In this document: positions 1 through 9,543 of the stretch, in pieces
How positions within the stretch are numbered: the first letter of the stretch is position 1
Layout: the number at the start of each line of letters is the position of its first letter
Assembly: GCF_002127325.2 (NCBI RefSeq)
Contig: NC_035449.2
Location: forward strand, 146,023,946 to 146,087,945
Direction of reading: 5' to 3'
Origin: Helianthus annuus
Taxonomy: Eukaryota; Streptophyta; Magnoliopsida; Asterales; Asteraceae
DNA: 64,000 nt
Notes under the pieces: model-generated
The model's input: only the letters and a program-made list of their open reading frames with translations
What the model was told of the DNA's origin: nothing
Database searches by the model: none
Translations under genes and position numbers: made by a program

Positions 1-3
1 GGC

Positions 4-424
4 TGTAACACCCCGTCTTTTGAAAGTCAAAGTCAAAGTCAAGATTGAAGTCAAAGGAAGAAAAGATTGCTAATTGCGATTTGTCACTCCTTACTCAACT
101 ACTGTTTTGACTTCTTTAACTTGTAATCGAATCTTTATTTTATCGCATTAGTTGTATTATGTGGAGTACTTGTTAATAATTGAGGTTTAATCCATATTTT
201 ATCGCTTTATCGCTTATCGCATCGCAATCGCATTCGCAACTTGAATTATGCGTTCTGGATATTGTTTTACGTATGTGTGTGTTACTTGTGTGTTACTTGT
301 GCATGTTTACTTTATGTTTATGGTGACAAATCGAAACGCAATCGCAACTCTATCACAATTGAATCGCAAACGCTAAACGCCGGTTATTTATGATGATTGT
401 ATGTTAGATATAGTATTTGTGTGT
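4..424 (+). mobile_element. Left part of an old Ty3/gypsy LTR, split by the chromovirus at 425-17658
   Basis: The segment starts with TGTAACACCCC, a common start for plant Ty3/gypsy LTRs, and is rich in degenerate ATCGCA/AATCGC words. The same style of sequence resumes at 17664 after the chromovirus, and removing the chromovirus with one TSD copy restores continuity. The LTR probably ends at 19932 (GGGGTGTGACA). Only three bases precede it in the window, so I cannot tell a solo LTR from the 3' LTR of an element lying to the left. Orientation follows the plus-strand TATA-like site near 17883. Confidence 0.5.
420..424. repeat. Target-site duplication TGTGT (left)
   Basis: TGTGT here and at 17659-17663 flank the chromovirus exactly, which proves both LTR boundaries. 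Confidence 0.9.
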
Positions 425-1809
425 TGTAATAACTCTCACTAAAATTACTACTTAGTATGTTAATTATCTAATAAGGAAACCCTAATTGAGAAACCCAAGT
501 AATTTTGCATAAACCCTAAAATTTTCAGAACAATCAGAATCAGGATCAGGACCCCTAAAACTCAGGGGGGTAAACCCTAATTGACGATTATCCTCACAGT
601 TTGCTGTAGGATGTGAATTTCATCGAATTGCGACTCACTAAGGCTATGTTGGACACGAACCTACCCTACCCTAAAACATTACCCGTCGCGACACGTGACA
701 GGACCAGTGTCCCCTGTCGCGACACGCGGGGGAACCAAAATCTCAGTATATATAGAGGGGGTTGGCACTTGAAATTCTGTGTTAGTTCGACGTTTAATTT
801 CTAATTCTACACTGAGATATACGTAGATTACTACAAACACACACGAAACACGAAACGCTGCCGCGATAAACAGGGTAATAACTCGATCGCTATTACGATG
901 CAACGTCCGATCGATTGAAACTATCCAACGAATGTTTAAGTGCTGCTCAAATTGGGTTTATACTTTGTCATTCGTCGTTAATTCGATGGATGTTTAAGTA
1001 TCGCACTTTGTCATTTGTTGTCAGGGTTTAATCTCGTGAATTGTCGTAAATGTTGTATTAGTTACTAACCTAGTTTCGTGTGCATTGTTATTTAAATTAG
1101 GTTAAACGGGCTAATCAGTAGACTAAACTCCGCCAGCATAAATCTGCAATGTGATTCATTCTCTTTTTACCAAACTTGCTTTCAAAATCATGTTTGTTTT
1201 CAAAGTTATAATTACAGGGATTAAGTCTTTGTAGTCTTCATTACAGCCGGTATGTGGGGTTTTATATACATTACTTGTTAATCCATCACCATTGGACAAC
1301 GAGATAGCCAAGGGGTGATATGACCATAGTCACAGACACCATTGGACAACGAGATAGCCAATGGGTGGTCGAGTGACAAATACCGTGGGTATATGGTTGA
1401 CATGTAGAAACATTGTAATCGCTCTTAATATTGTAAATTATAACAATAATATCGTTTTAGACAAAATGAATGATTCACTCAGTATTTCCCCGCTGACAAA
1501 ACCTTTTTCAAACATGTTTCAGGTGATCTGTTGTGATCCAGGAAAAGTGCCGTGAAGCACTACAAGCTTAAGGAAGTGGCTCAATATAAATAAATAAAGA
1601 AACATGTTTTGTAAAATAAAGATTTTCCAGTGAAATCACTTTATTGTAAATTACAGGATTTTATCCCTAACTTATGTAATAAAGTAAACGGGCATTTTTA
1701 GTATTAAAAGATCCTATATTAAAGACTTCCGCTGGCGCCTAATTTAAATACCACAGGATTCCTATCCCGCGGCTCTTGACCGGGTCAAACCGGGGCTAGG
1801 GCCGTGACA
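425..1809 (+). repeat. 5' LTR of the chromovirus
   Basis: The 1385-bp LTR runs from TGTAATAACT to GCCGTGACA and is matched by 16261-17658. It holds a TATA-like TATATATAGA at 747-756. Three copies of AAACCCTAA lie upstream of it at 477-485, 511-519 and 572-580. GTCGCGACACG is repeated at about 688-720. Confidence 0.93.
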
Positions 1810-1817
1810 GGAAAAGG

Positions 1818-1830
1818 TGGTATCAGAGCC
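1818..1830 (+). other. Primer binding site, initiator tRNA-Met
   Basis: TGGTATCAGAGCC begins 8 bp after the 5' LTR. It is complementary to the 3' end of plant initiator tRNA-Met, the usual primer for Tekay and many copia elements. Confidence 0.9.
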
Positions 1831-1930
1831 ACTGAGTTAAGCAAATTAATTATTCAGCAAAATACTTAATTCTACTGATTACCATTCTGTGATTATGTAT
1901 TTTATTAACTGACTATCTGTTAGTTACAGT

Positions 1931-2254
1931 ATGGGTAAACAAAGACTTTCGGCTATCTATCATAAATTAGATACTTCACCTAAAGAAAAAGGAACTTCCT
2001 CAAAATACCCAGCAGATATGGATGAAGGAATATTTGTCCGTAAAGCACAATTTGAAAAGCCATTATCTCCGAGTAAAAGAAGTTTGATTATTAGGAAAAG
2101 TCATGAGAAAGGAAAGAAATCCCAACCAAAGAAAGTGAGGTTTAATCTGGAAACCCAGGAAATAGGCAATAATCCACCTTGGGAAGACAAATTAGATGAA
2201 AAATGGGCAGATCATTATATGTTAGCAACGGTAGCAGTAAATACCAAACTTTAA
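1931..2254 (+). CDS. Leader ORF of unknown function in the chromovirus
   Basis: A 107-codon ORF lies between the primer site and gag, starting 100 nt after the primer site. The product is basic and hydrophilic (KKSQPKKVRF, SPSKRS), with no motif I recognise and no membrane segment or zinc knuckle. Its ATG is the first one in the element's leader after the PBS, which favours translation if the element was ever expressed. It could be part of a spliced accessory gene with the 2458-3183 ORF or a chance ORF. I do not assign a function. Confidence 0.4.
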   Translation: MGKQRLSAIYHKLDTSPKEKGTSSKYPADMDEGIFVRKAQFEKPLSPSKRSLIIRKSHEKGKKSQPKKVRFNLETQEIGNNPPWEDKLDEKWADHYMLATVAVNTKL

Positions 2255-2457
2255 AACTATCAGGACTCTGAATCAGTATTAGCACCTATATTACCTACAA
2301 GCCAGAAGCTCTAGAGAGATGTTATCCCGTAAATAAATAAACCCTAGTGTGTTTCAAATTTCAGTTATCCTTTGTATTAAATTAGTCATACGGTATGCAA
2401 TAATACTTAAATGTTTATTTGTAAAATTTTGTTATGAAATTTTAACTTAGCATTTTT

Positions 2458-3183
2458 GTGCATTTTGCATATATGCTAATCAGCATGAATGAGTTATCTG
2501 AAGCCCTTCAGAATCTCAATCTTTATCCTGTACCAATAGAAGTTTCCAACGACTTCACTGGTTACATTGCTGAATTGGAGGAACCTATGGAATTTCAAGC
2601 TCCACCTCCGGAGAAAGCAAAGCCTAAGAAAAGAAGAAGATATGTAGGATGGAGGAAAGTGCGCAGGAGGAAACCAGCAACTAGGAAAATTCCCAAAATA
2701 GAAAATCCTATGGATAAAGGAAAAGGAATCGAGATCGGAGAGAGTTCTAGGCCAGCAGGGATAGAAATAGGGGAAAATTATAAGCAAACTGAAGACTTTC
2801 CATTTCAGGTGGAATTAGATCATCTACTGGCAAGCTGTGATATCATTAGACCAATCACCAACAATCTCTACCCTTATCCTGCTGAAACCCAACTTCCAAT
2901 GAATTTGGAACCAGCTATTCCAGACCCTCTAATCCACACCCAACCTTTAGGAGAAATGGATGAGTGGTGGACTAACGACTGGCAGTTTCAAAACCTTCTA
3001 AATAATCCTTATGACTTTTTCCCTCAGTTCGACCCAGAACCTATACCAAACCCACCGATGAGTAATGAGAACCTAGCCGAACTCCACCATTTTGGTGAAG
3101 AACTGATAGGTACAGGGAATAGGATCCGGGAAATGGGAGAACAAATCTCCTGGAAATACGACGAGAGGGAACGTCGCTACTAA
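2458..3183 (+). CDS. Accessory ORF upstream of gag in the chromovirus
   Basis: This 241-codon ORF precedes gag; a later ATG at 2485 (MNELSEALQN) is an equally good start. The product has an acidic N-terminal part, then a dense basic cluster near residues 53-77 (KPKKRRR, RKVRRRK) that looks like a nuclear localisation or nucleic-acid binding signal. A proline- and aromatic-rich acidic region (DEWWTNDWQF, YDFFPQFDPEPIP) follows, then a helical tail. It is not Gag, which follows separately, and I recognise no family. Extra ORFs are well known in Tat-lineage Ty3 elements but are less usual in a Tekay-type element. It stays open while gag-pol is broken. Confidence 0.55.
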   Translation: MHFAYMLISMNELSEALQNLNLYPVPIEVSNDFTGYIAELEEPMEFQAPPPEKAKPKKRRRYVGWRKVRRRKPATRKIPKIENPMDKGKGIEIGESSRPAGIEIGENYKQTEDFPFQVELDHLLASCDIIRPITNNLYPYPAETQLPMNLEPAIPDPLIHTQPLGEMDEWWTNDWQFQNLLNNPYDFFPQFDPEPIPNPPMSNENLAELHHFGEELIGTGNRIREMGEQISWKYDERERRY

Positions 3184-3462
3184 AATGCCAGTTGACAAAA
3201 GAATAGTGAGGATGGGAGGCTATGTTTGTATAATAATAGTAGTAACAAAAATATAACTCTGTAAAATAGCTCAGAAATAAAACATTGTAAGATAAACAGT
3301 GTGTACGGATGTCTAAGATAATCTATAAAATAGAAGTCGAGAAATCGACAATTTTGGCCATCTACATGTGTTGTAAAAGTTGTGTGATTATGTGCAATTA
3401 TTTTATTATGTTTAATTATTGATTATTTGACACTAATAAATTATATCTATAATAATTACCAG

Positions 3463-4628
3463 ATGGAAAACGCTGGTAATGAACCAGTTAATGAAGTGAA
3501 TCAATCTGAGCAAAATCAGGAAAATCAATTTATGACTAGGCAAGATATCGAGAATATTGTTGCTCAAGGGATAGCCAATGCTATTCCAGCAATTCTGACT
3601 GCTGCCCAGAAACCTGCTGAACCTCAACAAATCATTCCTAGTAAACGTACTCAAGAAGATAACTTCAGTAATAGCGTAAATGGAGGCGGCAATCATGATA
3701 ATCATAACAATGATCCACGGCAGGCCCCACTCTCTAAAAAATGAAAGCTGCAACGCCTGGTTGCACTTACAAAGAATTTCTTGCTTGTAAACCAGCAGAA
3801 TTTGCAGGCAATGAAGGGGCGACTGCGACACTGCGTTGGTTAGAGAAAACCGAAGCAGTACTTATGATAAGTAAATGTGCTGAAGAAGACAAGGTCATGT
3901 ACGCTTCGCATCTTTTTAAGGAAGGAGCGCTAGAATGGTGGAATACGGTACTTCAAGCCAAAGGAAGAAATATGGCCTACGCCATGAATTGGGAAGAATT
4001 TAAGCAGTTAATGGAAAGAAAATTCTGTCCCGAGTATGAAAAGGAACAAATGGCAAATAAATTCCTGAGCCATCGTATGGTGGGTGTAGACTGTCGAGGA
4101 TATACTTCGACATTCTTCGAATATGCGAGAGTGGTACCAACCCTGGCTTCGCCAGAACCGGTGCTTATTTCCAGTTATATTTGGGGATTGATCGGCGAAA
4201 CTCGTAATATCGTTAAAGCTGCGAGACCTCGCACTATAGACGATGCGGTAGAATTAGCTAACACCCTAACTCACGAACTGGTATGTACAAGAGAAGAAAA
4301 CCGAAAGAAGGATTTGGCTCAGAAAATTACCCACGGATTTCGTATGGGTAATAATAACAAGTTCAAGAAGAGGGGAATCGGGCAATCTTCCACTCCGCCT
4401 TTCTGCAGGAATAAGAAACATTTTGGAAAATGCAATGAAACCTGTAACTTTTGCAAAGCTATAGGACATCGTGAGGAAGATTGTAGGAAAAAAAAACCAG
4501 GATATGCTATAACTGTGGAGAAACCGGGCATTTCAGAACCAAATGTCCCAAACTGGTCAAACCAGCAGACAACAAAGCTAAGACAACCGACGGAACTACT
4601 AAAAAGAATGCCAGAGCATTCCAGCTGA
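3463..4628 (+). pseudogene. gag: Ty3/gypsy Gag (capsid and nucleocapsid), frameshifted
   Basis: Gag starts at MENAGNEPVN (3463). The first 94 codons end at 3744, and the capsid part continues from 3741 (KAATPGCTYKEFLACKP) in the frame reached by a -1 shift at the A run 3736-3741. The capsid region contains ALEWW and FEQ-like helices typical of retrotransposon Gag. A CCHC zinc knuckle (CNFCKAIGHREEDC) lies near 4442-4483. The frame is lost again at the A9 run 4488-4496. A second knuckle ([14 protein letters not shown], 4505-4546) lies in the downstream pol frame. Gag forms the virus-like particle and packages element RNA. This copy can no longer make it in one piece. Confidence 0.85.
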
Positions 4629-4657
4629 CCACTCAAGAAGCAGAACTCATTCCAGAT

Positions 4658-7215
4658 GTGATAGCTGGTACGTTCTTAGTCCACAACGTGTTTGCAAAAG
4701 TATTATTCGACTCTGGTGCAAACCAAAGTTTTATTAATACCTCATTTTGCCAAGCTCTTAATTTACCATTGACCAATCTTAGGCAGATTTTTACAGTCGA
4801 AACGGCAAATGGAAATTCTGTTAAAATAAATAAGGTTTTGCAAGAAGGAAAAATAGAACTCTTAGGCCATAAGTTTTCTGCAAACCTGTTACCTATGAAG
4901 TTAGCCGGGTTCGATGTGGTATTAGGAATGGATTGGTTAGTAGCCAACCATGCAAGAATTCTCTGTGATAAAAATTCCGTAGAAATCCATACACCTACAG
5001 GAGAAGTAATTGTAATCACAGGAGATAAACCTCGAAAGCCACTGAAATTCATTTCAGTAATGAAGTTGGCTAGTTATTCAAGAAAACAAGAAGTAGTGTA
5101 TATGATTTCAGTAATCATTAACACAAAAAGTAAGGAACTTAAGGATATACCAATAGTATCAGAATATCCAGATGTCTTTCCAGAAGAATTACTCGGGTTA
5201 CCACCTGATAGGGAAGTAGAGTTTAGGATTCATCTAATTCCTGGAACTAAACCAATAGCCAAAGCACCTTATCGGCTAGCACCCACTGAAATGCTAGAAT
5301 TAAAAAAGCAGTTAGATGAATTACTAAGCAAAGGATTTATACAACCTAGTTCATCCCCTTGGGGAGCACCAGTGTTGTTTGTGAAAAAGAAAGATGGATC
5401 GATGAGAATGTGTATCGATTATAGGGAACTGAATAAGGTTACAATTAAGAATCGATACCCATTACCTAGGATTGACGATCTTTTTGATAAACTCCAGGGA
5501 GCTAGGTATTTTTCTAAGATAGACTTACGCTCCGGATACCATCAGTTGAAAGTACAAGAGGAAGACATACCTAAAACTGCTTTCAGAACTAGGTATGGTC
5601 ATTATGAGTTCACAGTCATGCCCTTCGGACTAACAAATGCTCCTGCAGCATTCATGGACATGATGAATCAGATTTGTAAACCATACTTGGATAAATTCGT
5701 AATTGTCTTCATCGACGATATACTTATTTATTCCAAAAGTCAGGAAGAACATTGTGAGCACCTGCATGCACTCTTAACTTTGTTAACAAAGGAAAAGCTT
5801 TACGCCAAATTCTTGAAGTGTGAATTTTGGCTGCAAGAAGTGCAATTTTTAGGACATATGGTAAATCACGAAGGTATTTACGTATACCCTTCTAAAATAG
5901 AAGCAATTACCAAATGGAAGGTTCCGCAAACAGCTTTGGAAATTAGAAGCTTTCTAGGCTTAGCTGGATACTACAGACGATTTATTAAGGATTTTTCTAA
6001 AATAGTTGTACCCTTGACTAAGCTAACCTGTAAAGCAGTTAAATTTGAATGGGGACCTAGACAAGAAGAAGCTTTTAAGATTTTAAAGCAAAGGTTGACA
6101 AATGCTCCAATTTTAGCCTTGCCAGAAGGAACTGAAGATTTTGAAGTATATTGTGATACTTCAAAATTAGGATTAGGATGTGTGCTAATGCAACGCAAGA
6201 AGGGAATTGCGTATGCCTCCAGGCAATTGAAGAAGCACGAGGAAAATTATACGACTCATGACTTAGAATTAGGAGCTATAATTTTTGCCCTTAAGATTTG
6301 GAGACATTATCCGTATGGAAGTAAGTTTACTGTTTATACAGATCATAAAAGTCTAAGGTACATATTTGGGCAGAAAGAGTTGAATATGAAGCAAAGAAGA
6401 TGGATGGAAATCCTGAGTAACTACGACTGTGATATCCAATATCACGAAGGAAAAGCAAATATAGTCGCTGATGCTCTAAGTCGTAAGTATCATGAAAAGC
6501 AAAAGCAAGTTCGTGCTCTTAGATTAAATCTGCAATTTGATTTAATGGAACAACTGAAGAAAGTTCAAGAAACAGCAATCGAAGACGATGGTGAAGGAAT
6601 GAAAGGACGAATAAAAGAGTTAGAGCAAGGAAATGATGGAATTTGGAGATTCCACAAGAAAAGAATTTGGGTACCTAAGCAAGGAGAATTAAGAAATAAG
6701 ATTCTAGAAGAAGCTCATAAATCTAGATATACCCTGCACCCAGGTAACAATAAGATGTACCAAGATTTAAGGAATAATTTCTAATGGATAGGAATGAAAA
6801 AGGACATAGCTAAATATGTATCTAAGTGTCTTACTTGTTCACAAGTAAAAGCAGAATATCAGAAACCTTCGGGACTACTACAACAGTTAGAAATGCCTGT
6901 ATGGAAATGGGAACTCATAATAATGGATTTTGTTACTAAGTTAGCTAAAACCAGAAAAGGTAATGATGCGATTTGGGTAATTGTAGACCGATTAACCAAA
7001 TCAGCTCATTTTCTACCCATGAAAGAAACCTTTAGCATGGAAAGGTTAGCCAAGTTATACGTAGACGAAGTAGTATCTTTACATGGAGTTCCACTCTCCA
7101 TTGTGTCGGATAGGGATAGTCGTTTCACTTCCCATTTCTGGACTAGTTTCCAGGAAGCAATGGTAACCCGACTAAATTTAAGTACTGCATATCATCCTCA
7201 AACAGACGGACAAAG
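4658..7215 (+). pseudogene. pol: Chromovirus Pol: protease, RT, RNase H and first part of integrase
   Basis: The frame is open from 4505 to a stop at 6782-6784, then in the same frame to 7215. Protease shows LFDSGA near 4703. The RT carries the usual palm motifs, with FIDD at 5708-5719 in place of the usual YIDD/YVDD. RNase H shows YCDTS and YTDHKSL. The integrase zinc region has its His pair before the stop and CLTC after it. The catalytic core includes the first Asp region (IIMDF) and the second (IVSDRDSRF). The stop probably arose from a tyrosine or similar codon. The nested element then cuts the integrase at TDGQS. The upstream half of the frame has no natural ATG, as expected for a Gag-Pol readthrough. 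Confidence 0.92.
7211..7215. repeat. Target-site duplication CAAAG (left)
   Basis: CAAAG precedes the nested LTR and is repeated at 15471-15475 immediately after the second LTR. Removing the insert restores the integrase reading. Confidence 0.95.
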
Positions 7216-7995
7216 TGTTGATACATATTTGTGGACACGACTCACGGAACGAGAACTCGAAGACCAAAGACCATCGAAGTTCGACATGAGTTCACAACTA
7301 TAGAAGATAAAGACAAAGCTACAGCCAAGGGGGAGTTTGTTGATGCACTTGTGTCTGTACTTTGTCTGTATTCGGTCGCAATGTAAACGATGTCCGTGTT
7401 AGTGTTGTAAGTTGACCAAGTCAACCGTCCTCCTGGTTTGACTTGGCCCAACAGTTAGAAATATGTTTGTAAAGTGTCTGAGTCGAAAGGTGGGCCATCG
7501 AAGGATAATGTATATCCTTCGATGAGCTCGAAAGATGTCAACGAAGGATACTGATGGACTTCGAAGGATATGCTATCCTTCGAAGTATATATGGATCCTT
7601 CGATGGCAATTGTGGTCGACAGATAGTCCTTCGGACAGTCTGTCTAATCCTTTGACCAGACCTGCTGTGTGTGGGTATAAATAGCCATGTAGTGTGTTGT
7701 GTTAGAAAGAGACTTGAGAGGCTTGTGAGATAGATGCACACATAGAGAGAGCTTGAGAGCATTCTATCAAAACACACACACACACACTAGAGAGTTTGCA
7801 AGTTAGATTTGTAAACATTGTGCTTGTAACCGGAACCTTCATTCGTATTAATACAGTGGTGTTAATCGGTGAATCTTTGTGTGTTTGTGTTTGTGCTTGT
7901 CTCAACCCGGTTTGCTTGCTAGCTTGGATTCCGCACTCGCTAGTGGGTTTGTATAACAAGGTTTAGGTTCGTCATCCTCCGAAGAGGGACCTACA
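7216..7995 (+). repeat. 5' LTR of the nested copia element
   Basis: The 780-bp LTR runs from TGTTGATACA to GACCTACA. TATAAATA lies at 7676-7683. A cluster of TCGAAGGATA / TATCCTTCGA inverted words fills about 7495-7605. An internal AAGGGGGAG followed by TGTTGATG at 7327-7345 copies the layout of a polypurine tract plus LTR start. The reverse-strand ORFs here are shadows and recur in the 3' LTR. Confidence 0.95.
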
Positions 7996-7997
7996 AG

Positions 7998-8010
7998 TGG
8001 TATCAGAGCT
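7998..8010 (+). other. Primer binding site, initiator tRNA-Met (nested copia)
   Basis: TGGTATCAGAGCT starts 2 bp after the nested 5' LTR. Confidence 0.92.
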
Positions 8011-8269
8011 AAGGCTCTTTACCTTGTTTAAAATCGGGTTTTTGTTCAAGTCTTGGGTTGTTTTTTCGTCAGATCTGGAAAACCCAGTCGCGGTGTTCTT
8101 GATGTGTTCTTGAAGTTTGTGACAGATCTTCATATTTCGAAAGATCATCAAAATTATCGAAAGATCAGAAGCTTTCGAAGGATTATCTTTATTCGAAGGA
8201 TATCTTTGAAGGATATTAATTATCCTCATTCGAAAGATATATCTTTCGTAAATTGGCAGAAGAAGAAGA

Positions 8270-9410
8270 GTTAAAAGTCACCGCCACAATCGGCCAATAA
8301 ATTTTGGTTGTTGTTGGTTGTTGATCACTGTCGAAGGCACTGCCATTTCACTGTCCAAGGCACCGCCAATAAGCTTGTTCGGTTGTTTGTTTTAGTGTTC
8401 CAAGGCACCACCCCCCACTAGAAATTAAATAATTTCCATCATCATACAATATGGAAGGATCTTGTTGTTGTTAGTGCACCGCCCAAGATATTAAAGGGAC
8501 CCATTTGATTGATTGTGGTGACCGCCCTAATGGACCACTAACTGTTGTTATTTGTTGTGTGTGTTCAAGGCCAAAGGAACCGCCCAAAGTGACTAATAAT
8601 CATCAATTCTTTCACCGTCCTGACAAGAAATTAATAGTTGACTTTGGTGATTACTGTTGGTGTGCACGCACAAGGCACCGCCCAAGCCAACCAATGAACT
8701 TTGTTTGATTGTTCCGTCCAAATTGGCCAATACCTTTTGTTTTGTTGTCTGGGTTCTCGGCCCAAGTCACCTCCTCAAGTGACCAATTATCATCAACCAG
8801 GCCACCGCCCAAGACAATTGACTGTCATTTTTGTTGATAGTGGCACCGTCCAAATAGGCCACTAATAAGTGTTTGCTGTTGTTGACCACCGCCCAATAGA
8901 CCAATAAAAGGCTTGGCTGTTTGCTCTTTGTTATCGGCCCAAGACACCCATTAATTAACCTTTGGGTTATTTGTTGTCTGAGTTATCGGCCCTAAGCACC
9001 GCCCCGATAAGCCAAGACACTTGTTGTTTGTTGTTGGATTCAAGACAAATTCCAAAGCCCAAGAAAACAAATACATTTTGTTGACTTTTGTTGTTAGGTT
9101 CACTGCCCAAGGTTCACCGACCCAAGTAACAATAAATTTTGTTGTTTTTGTTGTTTGTGTTCACGGCCAAAGCACCTCCAAAGTGACCAATACATTTTGT
9201 TGGTTCTTGTGATCACCGCCCAAAAGCACTATCATTTGTTTGATTGATGTTCAAGAAAATTTCCAACACCCCATGTGCTTAAATTAAAATCATTGTATTC
9301 CGTTTGGTTGTTGATTGTTGTGCACCACTCAAGTAGCCAATAAATTTGGTTATTTGTTTTGCAAAGCCCCCAAAATCAACTTGTGAAAGATCATCTTTCT
9401 AGACCGGTTT
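8270..9410 (+). repeat. Degenerate leader repeat array (CACCGCCCAAG / CCAATA / TTGTTGTTG)
   Basis: About 1.1 kb of the leader is built from units of roughly 40-70 bp. Each unit joins a CACCGCCCAAG-like word, a GNCCAATA-like word and a TTGTTGTTTG-like word. Spacing varies and copies are diverged, so this is an old, irregular tandem array rather than a satellite. No ORF of note lies in it. It may be a packaging or translation leader, or simple expansion. Confidence 0.65.
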
Positions 9411-9543
9411 GGTGTTTATCTTTTGTGTGATCTTTCGGTTGATCCTTCGACAGTGAAAATACACGTGTACAAATTTTACACGTGTACAAATTGTATTTCC
9501 ATCAAGGGCCGAATCTCCCACACCATCTCGAATAACTGCAGAA

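Noticed and set aside
7242..7959. Three reverse-strand ORFs of 69-85 codons, repeated at 14717-15434
   Set aside because: They lie wholly in the LTRs and are duplicated only because the LTR is. Codons show no protein-like pattern.
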